From Knoxdaviesia capensis (Eukaryota > Ascomycota > Sordariomycetes > Microascales > Gondwanamycetaceae): 64,000 bases of DNA. Shown here one piece after another: positions 21,561 to 33,576 of this stretch; the stretch's first letter is position 1, and the number at the start of each line of letters is the position of its first letter. The notes under the pieces were generated by a model. The model saw nothing but the letters and a program-made list of their open reading frames with translations, was not told the origin of the DNA and made no database searches. Position numbers and translations under genes: made by a program. Location: the NCBI GenBank assembly GCA_001510575.1, contig LNGK01000012.1:181986-245985 (forward strand). The letters are read 5' to 3'.

Positions 21561-24500
21561 ATGGATCTCCCTCCTGCCCCAACACCGCCTGTCGGTAAGG
21601 GCAACGTCGACCTTCTTAGCCTGCTGAAGTTTGGCGGTAAAGGCCCCAGCTCCGGCCTGCATGGGATCCACGGTCCGTCGGGTCTCTCCCAACAATATCA
21701 GGACCCCCAGCAGCAGACATCGCGCGATCAGCAACAGCAGCAGCAACAGTCTCACCACTCTCCTCAACAATCGAACCAGATGCCTCCTCAGCTTCCGTCC
21801 CAGCAGTATCAGCAGGGCCCGCCGCAACAATCACAGCAGCAACACCAGCAGCAACACCAGCACTCGCCGCAGCAGCAGCAACATCAACAGCATCACCAGC
21901 AGCAGCAGCAGCAGCAGCAACAGTCTCAGCCTGCTTATTCTATGCCTGCGTCTACTGCCACCATGAACACCCGCATCATGGCTCCGGCCCCCGCTGCCGC
22001 CGATCCCACTGGCCTGCTTGCTGCGCTTATGCGAGGTGAATCCAAGGCCGACCAGCGCCAGGAGCCTGAAACGGCTTCTGCTTCCTTTGGAGCTGGCTCT
22101 CCGCCTGCCGATACCCGCGCCTACCTTCTCAACCTCCTCAACCGCCCTAAGCCCAGCCAGCAGGACGAAGATGGCCAGCCCGCTCTCGGAGATGCTCGGT
22201 CCATCACCCTGACTCCCCCCTCCAACGACGTTTCCGATTCCATCAAGCCCTTCCCTCCCATGCAGCGGGCTTACACCAACGACTCGGCCGAGAACCTGTC
22301 CCACGCCCATCCTCCCCCGGGCTACGATTACGACCACCACAGCCACGACCAGCGTGTTCCCGCGTACGGCAGCTCGGCCTTCATGTCCGCTGCGCCCGAG
22401 CCGCCCATGTCGTCGTCATCTGCCGCTGCTGCCGCCGCTGGTATCTATGACTACAACGGCAGCTCCATGCGTGGTGTCTCCTCTCGTGATAGTGCTGGAG
22501 ATTCTCCGGCTTCGGGCTCTCGTGGCTTTGACCACCTGGACCGTGATGGCCAGGCCTCCTCTGCCACTTCATTCCAGATTCTGAAGAAGCCCAGCTCGAG
22601 CTCCCACTCGCCTGAGGCTGCCTTCGATTCCGCTCCCGCCCTTCTTGGCCGTGGCCCTCTCTCCAGCCCCGAGCACGCTCGCCGGAAGGCTGAGCAGGGT
22701 TCCACCACTAGCGGTGATGGAACCGCCAACCGCACTCCGCGCACCTCCGAGTCCTTTGTCAGTGTCTCCGCTCGTGAAAACGACCCTGACACTATCACTG
22801 ATGATCTCAACTTCGATGGCCACATCGTCCCCGGTGCTGGTTCTGATGATGTTCACCGCCTTTCGGAGGATCAGAGCTTCCTGTCTTCGGACACCATGGT
22901 CCATGTCACCAAGGTCGGAAGTGTTTCCGAGGACTCCACCAAGATTGGAAGTTCTACCCGTGACCAGGAATCCCATGGCCTTCTCGAGGACCTTTCTCAC
23001 GGCGCCTCGGATAGCTGGGATAGCGGTGCTGATGGTCCTGACATGTCCAAGGGCAACCTGATCTCTCGTGGTGCTGCCGCCCACAACGATGCCGATGAAA
23101 TCTCGGCCGCCTCCAAGGATCATCATGTCGCCGATAACTGGGAGAATGCCGACCAGGAGGAGGTTGTCGTCTCCGAGCCGGAAGCCGCTCCCATCAAGGT
23201 GTACAACTTCCCCATGCAGCCTTGGATTTCGATCACTTTGCAGGATGGCAAGACCGAACCGCGTCCCGAGTTCCGCGATCGCGCTATTGTCGACATCGCT
23301 CGTCTTCGCAAGGACTTTGATCAGGTCGACCGCAACCTGTATGCCGCCACCAACCATTACATGGCTTACGGGATGTCCAAGGCCGGTGGCCTCCGCGTCA
23401 TCCGCCAGGACGACGGACGGGATGTCAAAGTGTTTGCTGACACTAAGGATCGCATTTTTAACATCTCCATGTCGGTCACCTCGCCTGAAGACCCCACTGT
23501 CCCCCAGGAAGTTATTCTCGGTACTGGCATCAGCGGTACCGTCTATTGGGTGAAGCTTCGTGAGGGCGAGAAGGATCACATTGAAGATCCCAACCTCGAG
23601 CAGTACGGCTTCGCTCTGCCTCCCCTCACCTCGCAGGAAGGCGATGCCCCCGGTGGCGTCCTGAAAACTCGTGCCCGCGTCTCGTCCTGGCATCCGGAGT
23701 ACTTCGCTGTTGGCCGCGGCAAGTCTATCAGCATCATCTGGCCTGCTCTGATCATGCAAAACGACCTGTTCAAGCCCGGTCCCGACCGCATTGTTGACGC
23801 TGAAAAGCTGTCGCAGCTTTGCTCGTTGAAAATCAATACCGGCAAGGCTGGCAAGGACTTCGCCTTCAGCCAGGACGACTCGGTCATCGTGTCGCTAGAC
23901 AAGTCGGGCCGCATCAAGTTCTGGGATGTGCGCGATCTCGTTGCTGCCAAGGAGGGCTGTGACCCGCGCGCTCCGGTGCCTGAGCACATGTCTCTCGAGA
24001 TCAAGGATCCGCTGATGACGCTCTCCAGCACCCCCGAGGGTGAGAAGGCCTGGCCCACGTCGGTTCTTCTGGTAGATAAGGCCCGTCCGTTCCAGAAGCG
24101 CACTGCCCTGCGCTACATGATTGTGGGAATGAAGCAGAATCACACCCTGCAGCTGTGGGATCTTGCCCTGGGCAAGCCCGTTCAAGAGTTCAACCTTCCC
24201 CACTCGAAGGAATCTGACGCGGTGTGCAGCGTTACCTACCACCCGCCCACGGGCATGATCGTCATTGGCCATCCTACCCGCAACTCCATCTATCTCGCCC
24301 ACCTCTCGGCTCCTCGGTACACGTTTAAGAGTATCACCCAGGCCGAATATGTGATGCGTCTGCACGCGCGCGACTCGACCATTCCTCAGCCTGACTCTAC
24401 TGCCGTCATTAGTGGTGTACGGGAGTACTCGTTTGCGAACCGGGGCATCTTGCGCAGTCTCGACATTCTACCTTCCCCGGCTATGAGTCAGGAGGGCGAA

Positions 24501-26302
24501 GAGGAGGCTACCATTTTCGAGTTGTATGCCATGCACTCCAAGGGCGTTGCATGCCTGCTTGTGAAGCAGAGCGATCTGGGCTGGTCCAAGGAGAATAAGG
24601 TTCTTTGCCCCATTGATGCGGTTGAGGTGGAGGCTATCAAGGTCTCGAAGCTGAAGCCCATTGCTCCCCTTCCTGCCGACGAGTCCCGCCCTCCGGCTGG
24701 CCGTGCCCCGGCCAAGGATCTTCCCCAGCAGCAGCCGGCTGTTGTCGCCGCCACTGCGGCCAACTCGGGCTCCCAGGACGAGTCGGTGTCGAAGAAGGGT
24801 CCAGAGATTCTGTCGACGCCGGCGAAGGCCATCCTCAAGGACGGCGATGTCACTGCCGTTGCGTCGCCCTCTGCCGACAAGCCCGAGCGCAAGACGCGTA
24901 AGAAGAAGAATGCTGGTCAGGTTGGCGGTGAAGGACAGGCGTCGGCGACCGCGAGCACTCCTGCCGCTGTTGGTGGTGTTGGATCCAAGTCGATCCTGTC
25001 GTCGAAGAACGGAGGCGAGCCCAAGGCTGGAGGTAACGCTCAGAAGGCCGTTGGTGGAGTGTCTCAAGAGTCTTTTGACATCTCGATCAAGACACTGGAG
25101 GGACGCATTGCTTCGGGCATTTCGGATGCGATGGTCGATGCCATGAAGACGCTCAACACGATGATGGACGCCACGATCCGCGCTCGCGACAGCGAGTTCG
25201 ACACGCGCCAGATCAAGCTTCTCGATCTGGTTTCCGAGGTTCTCAACGAGAACACGCAGAAGGTGCTAGGTGAAATCATTGACGATCAGTTCACGCGCTC
25301 GTTGGTGCCGACCATTGCCAACGCCACCAGCCAGGCCGCCGCGGCCCAGCTCAGCAGCACGCTAGCGATACAGGTGACGCAGACGATCCAGAAGGAGATC
25401 CAGCGCATCGTGCCTTCGAACGTGCAGAACGCGCTGCAGAACCCGCAGCTGATTGGGTCGATCGCCGAAAAGGTTGCCGCGGTGGTCGTGGACCGTGTGC
25501 AGGACGAGGCGCTCCCGAACTTGACTTCGGAACTGATCCCGCGCTTCACCACCATGACCATCCAGGCGTCGCAGCGTGTCGGTGCTGAGATCCAGGAGCG
25601 GTTCCAGGACCAGATGGACCGCCTGAACGCGCAGCGCATGGCTGACACCAACAAGGTCGATCAGCTCCTCTCGCTGGTCACTCGTCTTAGCGATACAGTG
25701 TCCACGATGGCGGCAGCGCAGGCGCAGTTCCAGGCCGAATTCCTGAAGTTTCAGCAGCAAGCTTTGGAGAACCAGATGGCTCTGGCCAACCGCGCCCCGT
25801 CCCCCCACAGCGGTGGCCACAATCACCACTCTCCCCATGCTGCCATGCAGCACCAGCCGCCCCAGATGATGCCCAAGCACCAGATGCAGCAGCAGCAGCC
25901 GATGCAGCCCCAGGCTCAGCAGTCTCACCATCACCTGATTCAGCAACAGCAGACTCAGCACATGCTTCAGCACCAGCAGCAGGCTCAGCAGCATATGCAA
26001 CCCCAGCAGCCGCAGCATGTTATCCAGCACCGCCAGGTCCAGCAGCCGCAGGCTCAGCAGCCGCAGCAGACCCAGGTGATGATGGGTGTTCCGCAGCAGC
26101 AGGCTCCTCCCCAGGCACCGCTGCCTCCCCAGCAGCAGGCCCAGCAGCAGGCCCAGCAGCAACACCTGACCCAGCAGCATCTGGCGCTGCAGCTGCAGCA
26201 GCAGGCTCCCCAGGCGGGCCAGGGCCAGCAGTACATGCACCCCACGCCTCCTCGTGCTCCCCAGCAACAGCAGGTGCCGCCTCCCCAGCAGCAGCAATCG
26301 CA

Positions 26303-26333
<31 letters not shown>

Positions 26334-26981
26334 CCTCAGCAACAGCAACAGCAGTCGCAGCCGCAGGCCGCCGGCCCGATGACTATGCGCGGCGGTGAGC
26401 TGATGGACGAGGCGCTGGCGTCGCACATTGCGTCGGTCGAGAGCCTCGTCAGCGAGGACAAGCTGGAGGCCGCCATTGTGCGGTGGTTGCAGAGTGGACG
26501 CGAGCAGGAGATCTTTGGCCACTATTGGCAGCGACTGAACCCTATCATGCTGCAGGATCTGCCGCCGCTTGTGCAGCTGTCGGTTGCGGCCACGGTGGCG
26601 CAGCAGCTCGAGTCTTTCACCCGCCAGCGCACGGCGTGGTTGGAGGTGTGTGTGCATTGTCTATACACTAGCCTTCCTACCTTTGTAAGTTTTCTATTCT
26701 CTTGCTTGGTTGCTTGTTTTCCCCCTTTTCCACCAGTACTTCATGGTGTGTTGGCTTCTGCTCAGAGTACTAATCATATTTTCTTTTGCACAATATAGGA
26801 CGCCCAGATCAAAGACGTCACCCCTAGAATCATGGAGATGGTCATGGGTGGGTGCAAGGACCTGCTGTTCCGCATTGAAAGTGTGAACCCTCACGATCCG
26901 ATCATCAAGAATCTCAGCCAGGTCCTGCACCAGGCCAGCAGCATTCTTAGCATCCTGATGGCTCCCGACTCGCAGTATTAA
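21561..26981 (+). CDS. Edc4/Ge-1-like mRNA decapping scaffold (S. pombe Pdc1 type)
   Basis: Scaffold that links Dcp2 and other decapping factors in P-bodies. Exon 1 is 21561-26645 and exon 2 is 26799-26981 (intron 26646-26798); 1755 residues. The start GCCATGG at 21561 is preferred over an upstream in-frame ATG with poor context. Order: Gln/His-rich disordered N-terminus (about 50-150); Ser-rich linker; Ge-1-type WD40 region (about 545-1035, with the IKFWDVRDL and LQLWDLALGKP blades); basic linker (KTRKKKN); long helical/coiled-coil region (about 1165-1415); a second Gln-rich stretch (about 1420-1600); and a C-terminal helical domain (about 1607-1755) in which GRE-QEIFGHYWQRLNP and VLHQASSIL fit the Edc4 C-terminus. 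Budding yeast lacks this protein. The CAG-rich tracts are likely length-polymorphic. Confidence 0.85.
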
Positions 26982-28429
26982 GGGCTTTCTGTCTCCCTTC
27001 CTCCTGGCCATGTTTCTGCGAGGCCCTTCTCTTTGTCATATCTTCCTCCGTAAAGGAAGCTAGATATCATCTCCTCATGTACCCTGTTTTCCCGGGGCTC
27101 TTTCCTTTTCCCTCCGATCCTCTGCTGTTCACTTACTGTGGCCTCTCGGTGTATGCTTCGTGTCTATTAGTGGTTAGAGAAGAGAAGTCCACGTTTTGAA
27201 CATCTGATGAGAAGAGGGTAAGGAGACTTTTCGGAAAGACACAGTCCCCTTTAGTATTAGCTCTTCGTTTTGCTTCTCGGTTCTTGCTTTTTCTTTTTTC
27301 TGTTTCCTCGCTTTACAATGTAACAGCTTGGCGTTTAGGGAGGTTCAAAGAGGGATTTCATTTCGTTCACGTTTTTCTGTTCATTCCGGTTGTTTCTGAG
27401 TTTTCTTTCAAAATATTTGCTTTTCTCTCCCTGTTCATTATCCATTCTTGTAATATCTTCCCAACTACGTCTCCCAGATATCCTCACTTTTTTCATCTCC
27501 GGTCATGTTCTCGAAGATAGAAAGTCAGATTTCAGTGGGAAGAAGGTTTTAGGTTGATATGGAGACGACGACCAATTGAGGGAGAGGTTGGGCGGGCGGA
27601 GAGACCAGACCCTGATGATTTTATGTTCAATGTCCTTCTGCTTTCTTGTCGCTTGTTGCTTGCTTCTGCTTCGTTTTCATGTACCTTTTGTGCTTTTACT
27701 TGTTCGCCAAGATCATTTTGCATGTTTCTGCGTTTTTTTTTGCTGTGTTTCCTCTCTTCTGAGAGGGTATTTCTATGTTTTCTCATGACCCCCCCCTTTT
27801 TGCTTGTTACTTGATTTTGAAGTTGATGGTCTCGTGTTTGCCGAGAGATGATCCCTCGTAAAGTGTCTTCGCCCTTCTTCCTGAAGTTCAAGAGATATAT
27901 ATCTTGACTTACCCTCCCTGACATATCCCGCTCTTCTCTGATCCCTTCTAGTTATGGATGCTCGCTGGAAGGAGAGTTAGATGGATTTCACGTCTATTAA
28001 GAATGAAAACGAATGAGGATGGAATCTTCCGCTTTTGTATTTTTGAGATCGAAATCTCTTTTCCCCTAATGCGTTACGATGTGGTACGATCAGTGCCGGG
28101 AGGAATAAATACCAAGAGCTTGATCTTTCCGAAATGCCTTTAACATATGTGCTAGTGATATGTGTGACTCTGCCCGATATATCATCGTAAAGCTCTAAAC
28201 TCACTGCTATCATAAGCTCATAAGAAGGTATGGCTATCTTGAATATTATGGTCTTGCAAATTCATTAAAGGGGTGAGAAAGCATTTTAAACCATCTCGAA
28301 AGAACATCAACTAACAAGATATTAACTAAAATATCATAGTAATCATAAAATCAAAGCAGTAAAACAAAGAACAGGTCATAAAGGGGGCATGATAGTAAAG
28401 CATTCATTTCAAGTACTCGCACTAGCCCA
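26982..28429. other. Convergent intergenic region after the Edc4-like gene
   Basis: 3' flanks of two convergent genes. The first part is T-rich and the last 250 bp are A/T-rich. No gene is supported. Confidence 0.6.
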
Positions 28430-30256
28430 TCACTCATCCACAATCTCTAGCCAGCACTTGCCAGCCTCCACATCCTCGCGCAAGTCCTGCATATCCTGCA
28501 CAGCAGCAAGGGGTACAGACGACGGGTATCCGTAGCTCCAGCACACACGCACGGCGCAGTCACTAGCGGGCGGGGCCAGCAGCCACGAGACGTCGGTGAC
28601 GGTGGTGTGGCGGGCGACCAGGATGGAGAAAGCGCGGCCGAGCGATGACGACGCGAAGGCGGCGGGGGAGGTGAGCACGGCGGCGCGCGGCGGGGCGGGG
28701 GAGTCGCTGCGCGAGTGGGAGTGGGCGGACGGGGATGCTGAGGGGTTTGTGTGGTGGTGGTGGTGGTGGCCGCTGCTGCTGCTGCTGGCGGTAGTGGAGT
28801 GGGAGTGGGGGTGAGCCGAGGAGGGGGACGAAGAGTGCGGATGGGAGGAAGAGTGGTGGTGGTGGTGGTGTGGGCTATCCAGGTCCAGGTCGGATCGGGA
28901 GGCTTGCGGGTGCCGGCTGTGCGAGTGGCTGTGGGAGTGCTGGTGGCCGCTGTGGTGGCCGCTGAACTCCGGGTCGCCGGTGCGGTCGTACACCGGCATG
29001 CTAAACGGCACGGCATGCACCACCAGCGTAGTCGGAACGGCGGTGTACGCCACGGTGCGCGGTGCAGCACCACCAGCAGCTTTCTGGCGGGCAGCCGGCG
29101 CGGTCGAAAGCGGGTGGTGCTGCGGCGCGGCGGGCGGCGGCGTTGCCTGTCGGTGGGCGGTCGGGTACGCCGAGAAGGTGACGGCCTTGGGGAGGGCTCC
29201 GGGGGCGGGTGACCTGGCGCGCACGGACGCCGAGTGGCCACGGGGCGGGGAGCGCGTGCGAATTGTGGCCGCGGGCATTGGCGAGCGTGGCCGGCCGCTA
29301 CTCGATGAGATGGAGGCGCGGTAGGGAGCAGAGGGAATAGGCGAGTGGGAGCGGAGTGAGGCCGATTGGTAGCGGATTGGCGAGCGGGACCTGAGAGGAA
29401 GGGCCGGGGCAGCTGGGGAGCGGGGGCGGCGGGGTAGAGCGGGTGGAGGGGGGGAGCGGGTCCGGCCGGACGGGGCGAGAACTGGGGCTGGTTGGGCTCG
29501 GGCGGGGGAGTGGGACCGGACCGAGCTGGAAGAAGCCGGCGAGCGGGAGCGAATGGGGGCTTGTTGGGCTGGCGTTGCCGAGAGTGTGCTGACTGTAGAC
29601 AGTGGAGATGGGGAGTGAGAGCGGACAGAGACCACAGACCCCCGGCGAGCAGAGTGCGAACGAGCCGAAGACGCCGTCACGGAGGACGCAACGGCAGAAG
29701 CAGGAGCAGCAGCAGCAGGAACCGCGGCAGCCGAGCCACTATCGGTACTCCCCCGACGCCGGTCATCGTCCTCGTAGGTCGAGTGATCGGTCTCGTACGC
29801 AAGATCATCGTCACCGGGCAACAGCCCCGAAGACGTCAGCGATCGTGAGGACCCGCCCGAAGTGACAGAGTCGATCGACGGCGGCCGCGGCGACCCCGCG
29901 GGCCGAATTGCGTCGTACACGCGGTAGTTGAGGTGCTGGAAATCCGGCGAGTACGTCAGCGTCGGCGGGAGCACGGCAAAGTCGTCGCTGCCGCTGCCGA
30001 TGCTGCCCCGGTGGCCGTGGCCATGGTAGTGGTGGACTGCGTCATGGCTGTGGTGGGGCGGGTGAGACAGGTCGTCCGGGTCGGGTGTGGACGTGACGGC
30101 GGCTTTCCGGTCGAAGGAGCCGGCGTCGCGCAGGGTGTAGAACACCTGCGGGGTGTGCTGGTGGTGGTTGCCGGGGTGTTGCTGTTCGGCGTGCACCGCC
30201 GGCTCTGTCGGCTCGGGGGAGGCCGAGCGGCGGAGGAGCGAGTCGAGGTATGTCAT
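28430..30256 (-). CDS. Large disordered Ser/Arg/Pro- and His-rich protein, unknown function
   Basis: Single open frame of 608 residues from ATG at 30256 (MTYLDSLLRRSASPEP). Further in-frame sequence upstream crosses a leader with an AT repeat and is not likely coding. The middle (about 210-400) is dominated by RSRSP, RSHSP and RTRSP repeats, like an SR-type or proline-directed kinase target region. The region of about 450-560 is rich in His runs (HSHSHSHS, six-His tracts). The last 65 residues are the only folded-looking part, with FSILVARHTTVTDVSWLLAP and a C-terminal acidic WLEIVDE. I do not recognise a family. No signal peptide or membrane helix is seen. Strong GC codon bias and length support a real gene. 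Confidence 0.75.
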   Translation of the reverse strand: MTYLDSLLRRSASPEPTEPAVHAEQQHPGNHHQHTPQVFYTLRDAGSFDRKAAVTSTPDPDDLSHPPHHSHDAVHHYHGHGHRGSIGSGSDDFAVLPPTLTYSPDFQHLNYRVYDAIRPAGSPRPPSIDSVTSGGSSRSLTSSGLLPGDDDLAYETDHSTYEDDDRRRGSTDSGSAAAVPAAAAPASAVASSVTASSARSHSARRGSVVSVRSHSPSPLSTVSTLSATPAQQAPIRSRSPASSSSVRSHSPARAQPAPVLAPSGRTRSPPPPALPRRPRSPAAPALPLRSRSPIRYQSASLRSHSPIPSAPYRASISSSSGRPRSPMPAATIRTRSPPRGHSASVRARSPAPGALPKAVTFSAYPTAHRQATPPPAAPQHHPLSTAPAARQKAAGGAAPRTVAYTAVPTTLVVHAVPFSMPVYDRTGDPEFSGHHSGHQHSHSHSHSRHPQASRSDLDLDSPHHHHHHSSSHPHSSSPSSAHPHSHSTTASSSSSGHHHHHHTNPSASPSAHSHSRSDSPAPPRAAVLTSPAAFASSSLGRAFSILVARHTTVTDVSWLLAPPASDCAVRVCWSYGYPSSVPLAAVQDMQDLREDVEAGKCWLEIVDE

Positions 30257-30420
30257 TGTTGTGAAGAACGACGATGTTATGTGTGGCTTTTCGGGGGGGA
30301 AGAGGAGGAGTGAGGGGAGGAGGAGGGAGATGCAGAGGAACGTTTGGCAAGGCGAAAGAGAGAGGTGAACAGATGTTTGGGGGAATCTCCGGGATATGAA
30401 TGTCAGTGCCTTTTGCCCGC

Positions 30421-30442
30421 ATATATATATATATATATATAT
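30421..30442. repeat. (AT)n microsatellite
   Basis: Uninterrupted AT dinucleotides in the leader or promoter of the minus-strand gene that starts at 30256. Confidence 0.9.
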
Positions 30443-31598
30443 GTATGTTAAAATGCACACACCCCTGGCTGATTGACGCCGGTTGCTTCTACCCAAGTTT
30501 GTCTTTTTCTGTCCTTTTCCTGTCCTTTTTTCTTTTTTCTTCTTGTTAATCTTCAGTCTCTCTCCAGTCCTTCGGTAGCACAAGGATCCAGAAGACGGAC
30601 GCCACGGAGGGGTAAAAAGACGATGCAAAAAGGAAAAGGCGGGAAATGGCCCAGTGGGAGAGAGGGATACCAGCGAGAAAAATCAGAGACACTCCTTAAC
30701 CAGATCTGGCAAAAAACGGGGGGGGGCAAGAAAAGAGGAAGAAACAAGAGGGCCGTCGTGGCATATATAAGGCACAGAAAGAGGAGAAGAGAAGAGCCAA
30801 CGCCCGCCCAAAAAACAAGGCCGTCGACCAATCCGGATTCTTCGTGGCGATCAGCTCGTGCGATTGGGCATATCTCGTGGTTCTCAATTTTTCCTGCAGA
30901 GGATGAACAGTTACACCGATGATGCAACTCTCTCCGAATTCCGGGTTGGAGAACCACTTAACGATCGATGCGTGGTGTTTCCACGACAAACCCTAGACCC
31001 TAAGCAAGTGTGATGACCTCACTGCGAGGATGAATAGTCTGGGAATATGCATAGTCACTTGTAACTAGAGACCTGCCGAGGTGAGGCATATCCGGGATTG
31101 GCTATATCTGGTTGAGAAAACAGGAAAGGAAAAAGATTCCCAAGTCGTGCCAGTGGGACTGCAGATTCGGCACCGGAGGGGAGCAGACCCGATTTCACCT
31201 TGAGATGCTGTGTCTCGCAACTCCTCGGTGAGGTGTCGTACACGCACCCATCCCAAGCCGTGTGGCTTTCGGTGGTAGATCAATTGTAATACAACAAGCT
31301 GGGGAACAGTCCCGATCACACATGCAATTGGGTTCGCAGCTGAGACGGGCTTTTTTCGCCACTTGCACAATTTTTTGTTGCGGTGGTCCATGATGGCCAG
31401 ATGATGCGATCCCGACACCGTAATCATGTGCGTTTGCAGCAAGCCGGGAGCTTTTTCGCATAGACCTGACTGTTCCGGGCGCTTGTTATAGACAGGGGTG
31501 AGCCCCTTATGGAAAATTCTAGGTCTTTGGAGCTGGTTCGAGATTGTCGGATGTTAGAGGCGGCGGTGCTGTCCGGAGATGGGTGAGGTGGCCAGCAA

Positions 31599-31611
31599 AC
31601 CCTAACCCTAA
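31599..31611. promoter_or_regulatory. Telobox: two telomere-type repeats (CCCTAACCCTAA)
   Basis: A two-unit match to the common fungal telomere repeat in internal DNA. A similar string, AACCCTAACCCTA, is at 52265-52277 upstream of another gene, and single units are at 46680-46690. In fungi and plants such teloboxes bind Tbf1/TRF-like factors; the role here is inference. Confidence 0.5.
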
Positions 31612-32611
31612 CAAACGGTCAACATCACCAGCCTTGGTTGATGGCTCGGGAGCGAATTTGGACCTAGAACACCCTGGACGATCGAAATACAGCGTGAAGG
31701 GAAGCGGCTCCAAGGAGTGAAGTCTGCGGTCCAGCAACGAAGTTCGCAGATTGATGGCTGGGGGAGAACAATGGCTGCCACAACGGGCATCACTACTAGA
31801 CACGGCGGCCACACATGTGAGTGTTCGTGATGGCGGAAGACGGGGCCGTAGCGGCTGCAATACCGGGGACGACGGCCCCACTCACGCACTACGCTCCCGG
31901 GCTGGTCCTGAACTACCACCCTTGCAGATTGTGAGATGACGGGCAGTATGGTGCCATCAAGAGACTCTGCCCCGGAGTTGAGCATGCTCTGTTACTCTGG
32001 GTTAGACACGAATCAAGCGCTTAAGTGGCCACTGATTACACTTTCATATACCAGGGTCTCTCCCACTTCCATCTGCTTGTGGAGGAGCCAGAGATACATA
32101 CATCCACAGATCAGCAGAGATTACCTTCCCCAACATAATTTAACGTGATATTAAACAACAACCCAAGACATGCGATGGGCTTCCATGGAGTTCTTTATAG
32201 AAGCTGAGATTAGGCCTGTGTTACATTAGGCGATAGGGGCAAGTGCACTAAACAGACCAGTGGAAAGAGCGAAAAGAACAAGTGGCCATCCACTAAACCT
32301 GGATCCAGGCGACCAATAGCTGCTGAGTAATATAGGTACTTCTGTATCTAGTTCGCTTAGTATGGGACACCTGCACAAGTCTTTGTACCTGGGTGTCTTG
32401 CCCTATCTGGATTTCAACAGAACCGTCTCGTTTCCGCCCCTCCACTTTATTCTTCTTGTCTTGACTGACTCTCTTCCTTCGATCATCAACTTCCTCCTTG
32501 CCTTTTCTTTCTCTCTTCTTTTCCTATCTGATATTTCTCATCTGCTGGTGTCTTTCTTTTTTTGCTCCTTCCTTCCCATCCCGCATCCCACCCCCCTCCC
32601 AGATCGCAAAG

Positions 32612-33576
32612 ATGGCGTCTCTACCCCCTGCTGTGTGAGTGAAGTTCCTTTTTGCTACTCAAGTGTCTTGCGCACGCGTTTGCCATCACGGTGCAGGTCT
32701 TCTCTTTCCAACCCGTTACGTGGCTCAGGCTAACCTTTCGACGAGGCGTTATCGCCCGGTGGCTGCTGTGAGCCGGCGCATACCTCCTGCTATGCGCCGT
32801 GTTCCCCCGCAGTTGCTGGTCGAGAGCCCCGGTCTCTCTCCCCGAACAGTACCAACATGGTCATCATGCTTGTCATGATGCAGGTGTCGAAGCGCATTCC
32901 ATTCGAGGACCCGAACGTCCTCAACATGTGCCGTGCTCTCTACGTCTTCAGCAACTTGATCATCGTCGGGTTGAATCTATACGTGCAGTCTCAGATCAAC
33001 AAGAAGAAGGGTATGTCTTTCTGGGAACGGACGCTTCCATAACTCCGCCGAGGTTTTTACGTCTCTCTTTCGCCACGTGCCACACGACCTGCCTCCACCA
33101 TCCGCCGCCCTCGATATCCGTGATATTATCATAAAACTCCATGTGTGCGGCCTGCTAACGCCCTGCCATTCCCTCTGTCTCCAGATCTCACCACCCTCAA
33201 GTACGTTGAGCCGGCGCCGATGGGCTCCAGCGAGGACGGCAAGCTCGTGACCACCACCATCTTCGCCTACGACACCCAGCAGCAGCGCGCCGCCTTCCGG
33301 TCGCAGGCCACCGCCGTGGCCATCATGGGCTTCCTGCACCTGTACATGAAGTACACCAACCCGCTGCTGATCCAGTCGATCCTGCCCATCAAGTCGGCCC
33401 TCGAGTCCAACCTCGTCAAGATCCACGTGTTCGGCCAGGCCGCCTTGGGCGACCTCAAGCGCCCCTTCAAGGCCACCGGCTTCGGCGGCTTCGGTGCCGG
33501 CGCCGGCGCCCAGAGCGATAAGAAGGCTGTGGAGGCTGCTGAGCGCTCCGGCCGCGGTGGTGCCAAGGAGGAGTAA
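32612..33576 (+). CDS. pho88: Pho88/Snd3, SRP-independent ER targeting component
   Basis: ER membrane protein of the SND pathway, which targets proteins with internal or C-terminal membrane helices; first known for an effect on phosphate uptake. My model has four exons: 32612-32634, 32697-32714 (18 nt), 32850-33010 and 33185-33576, giving 197 residues, near the yeast length of 188. Family hallmarks are VIMLVMMQVSKRIPFEDPN, then DLTTLKYVEP directly across the last intron, MGFLHLYMKYTNPLL and DLKRPFKA near the end. The last two exons are secure. The 18-nt exon with donor GTTACG is chosen because it keeps the frame into the conserved NMVIMLVMMQ segment; another splice pattern for the first 20 residues is possible. 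Confidence 0.9.

Larger units (their letters stand above)
30257..32611. promoter_or_regulatory. Divergent intergenic region between the SR/His-rich gene and pho88
   Basis: Both flanking genes start outward from this 2.35-kb region. It holds an AT dinucleotide tract at 30421-30442 (about 165 bp upstream of the minus gene), two telomere-type repeats at 31600-31611, a CCAAT box at 32313-32317 about 295 bp before the pho88 start, and a pyrimidine-rich leader before 32612. No gene is seen. Confidence 0.5.

Noticed and set aside
25362..26657. Long minus-strand Leu-rich frame
   Set aside because: Antisense of the CAG-rich coding sequence of the Edc4-like gene.
31599..31611. Former telomere or chromosome fusion point
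   Set aside because: Only two repeat units; no degenerate array around it.
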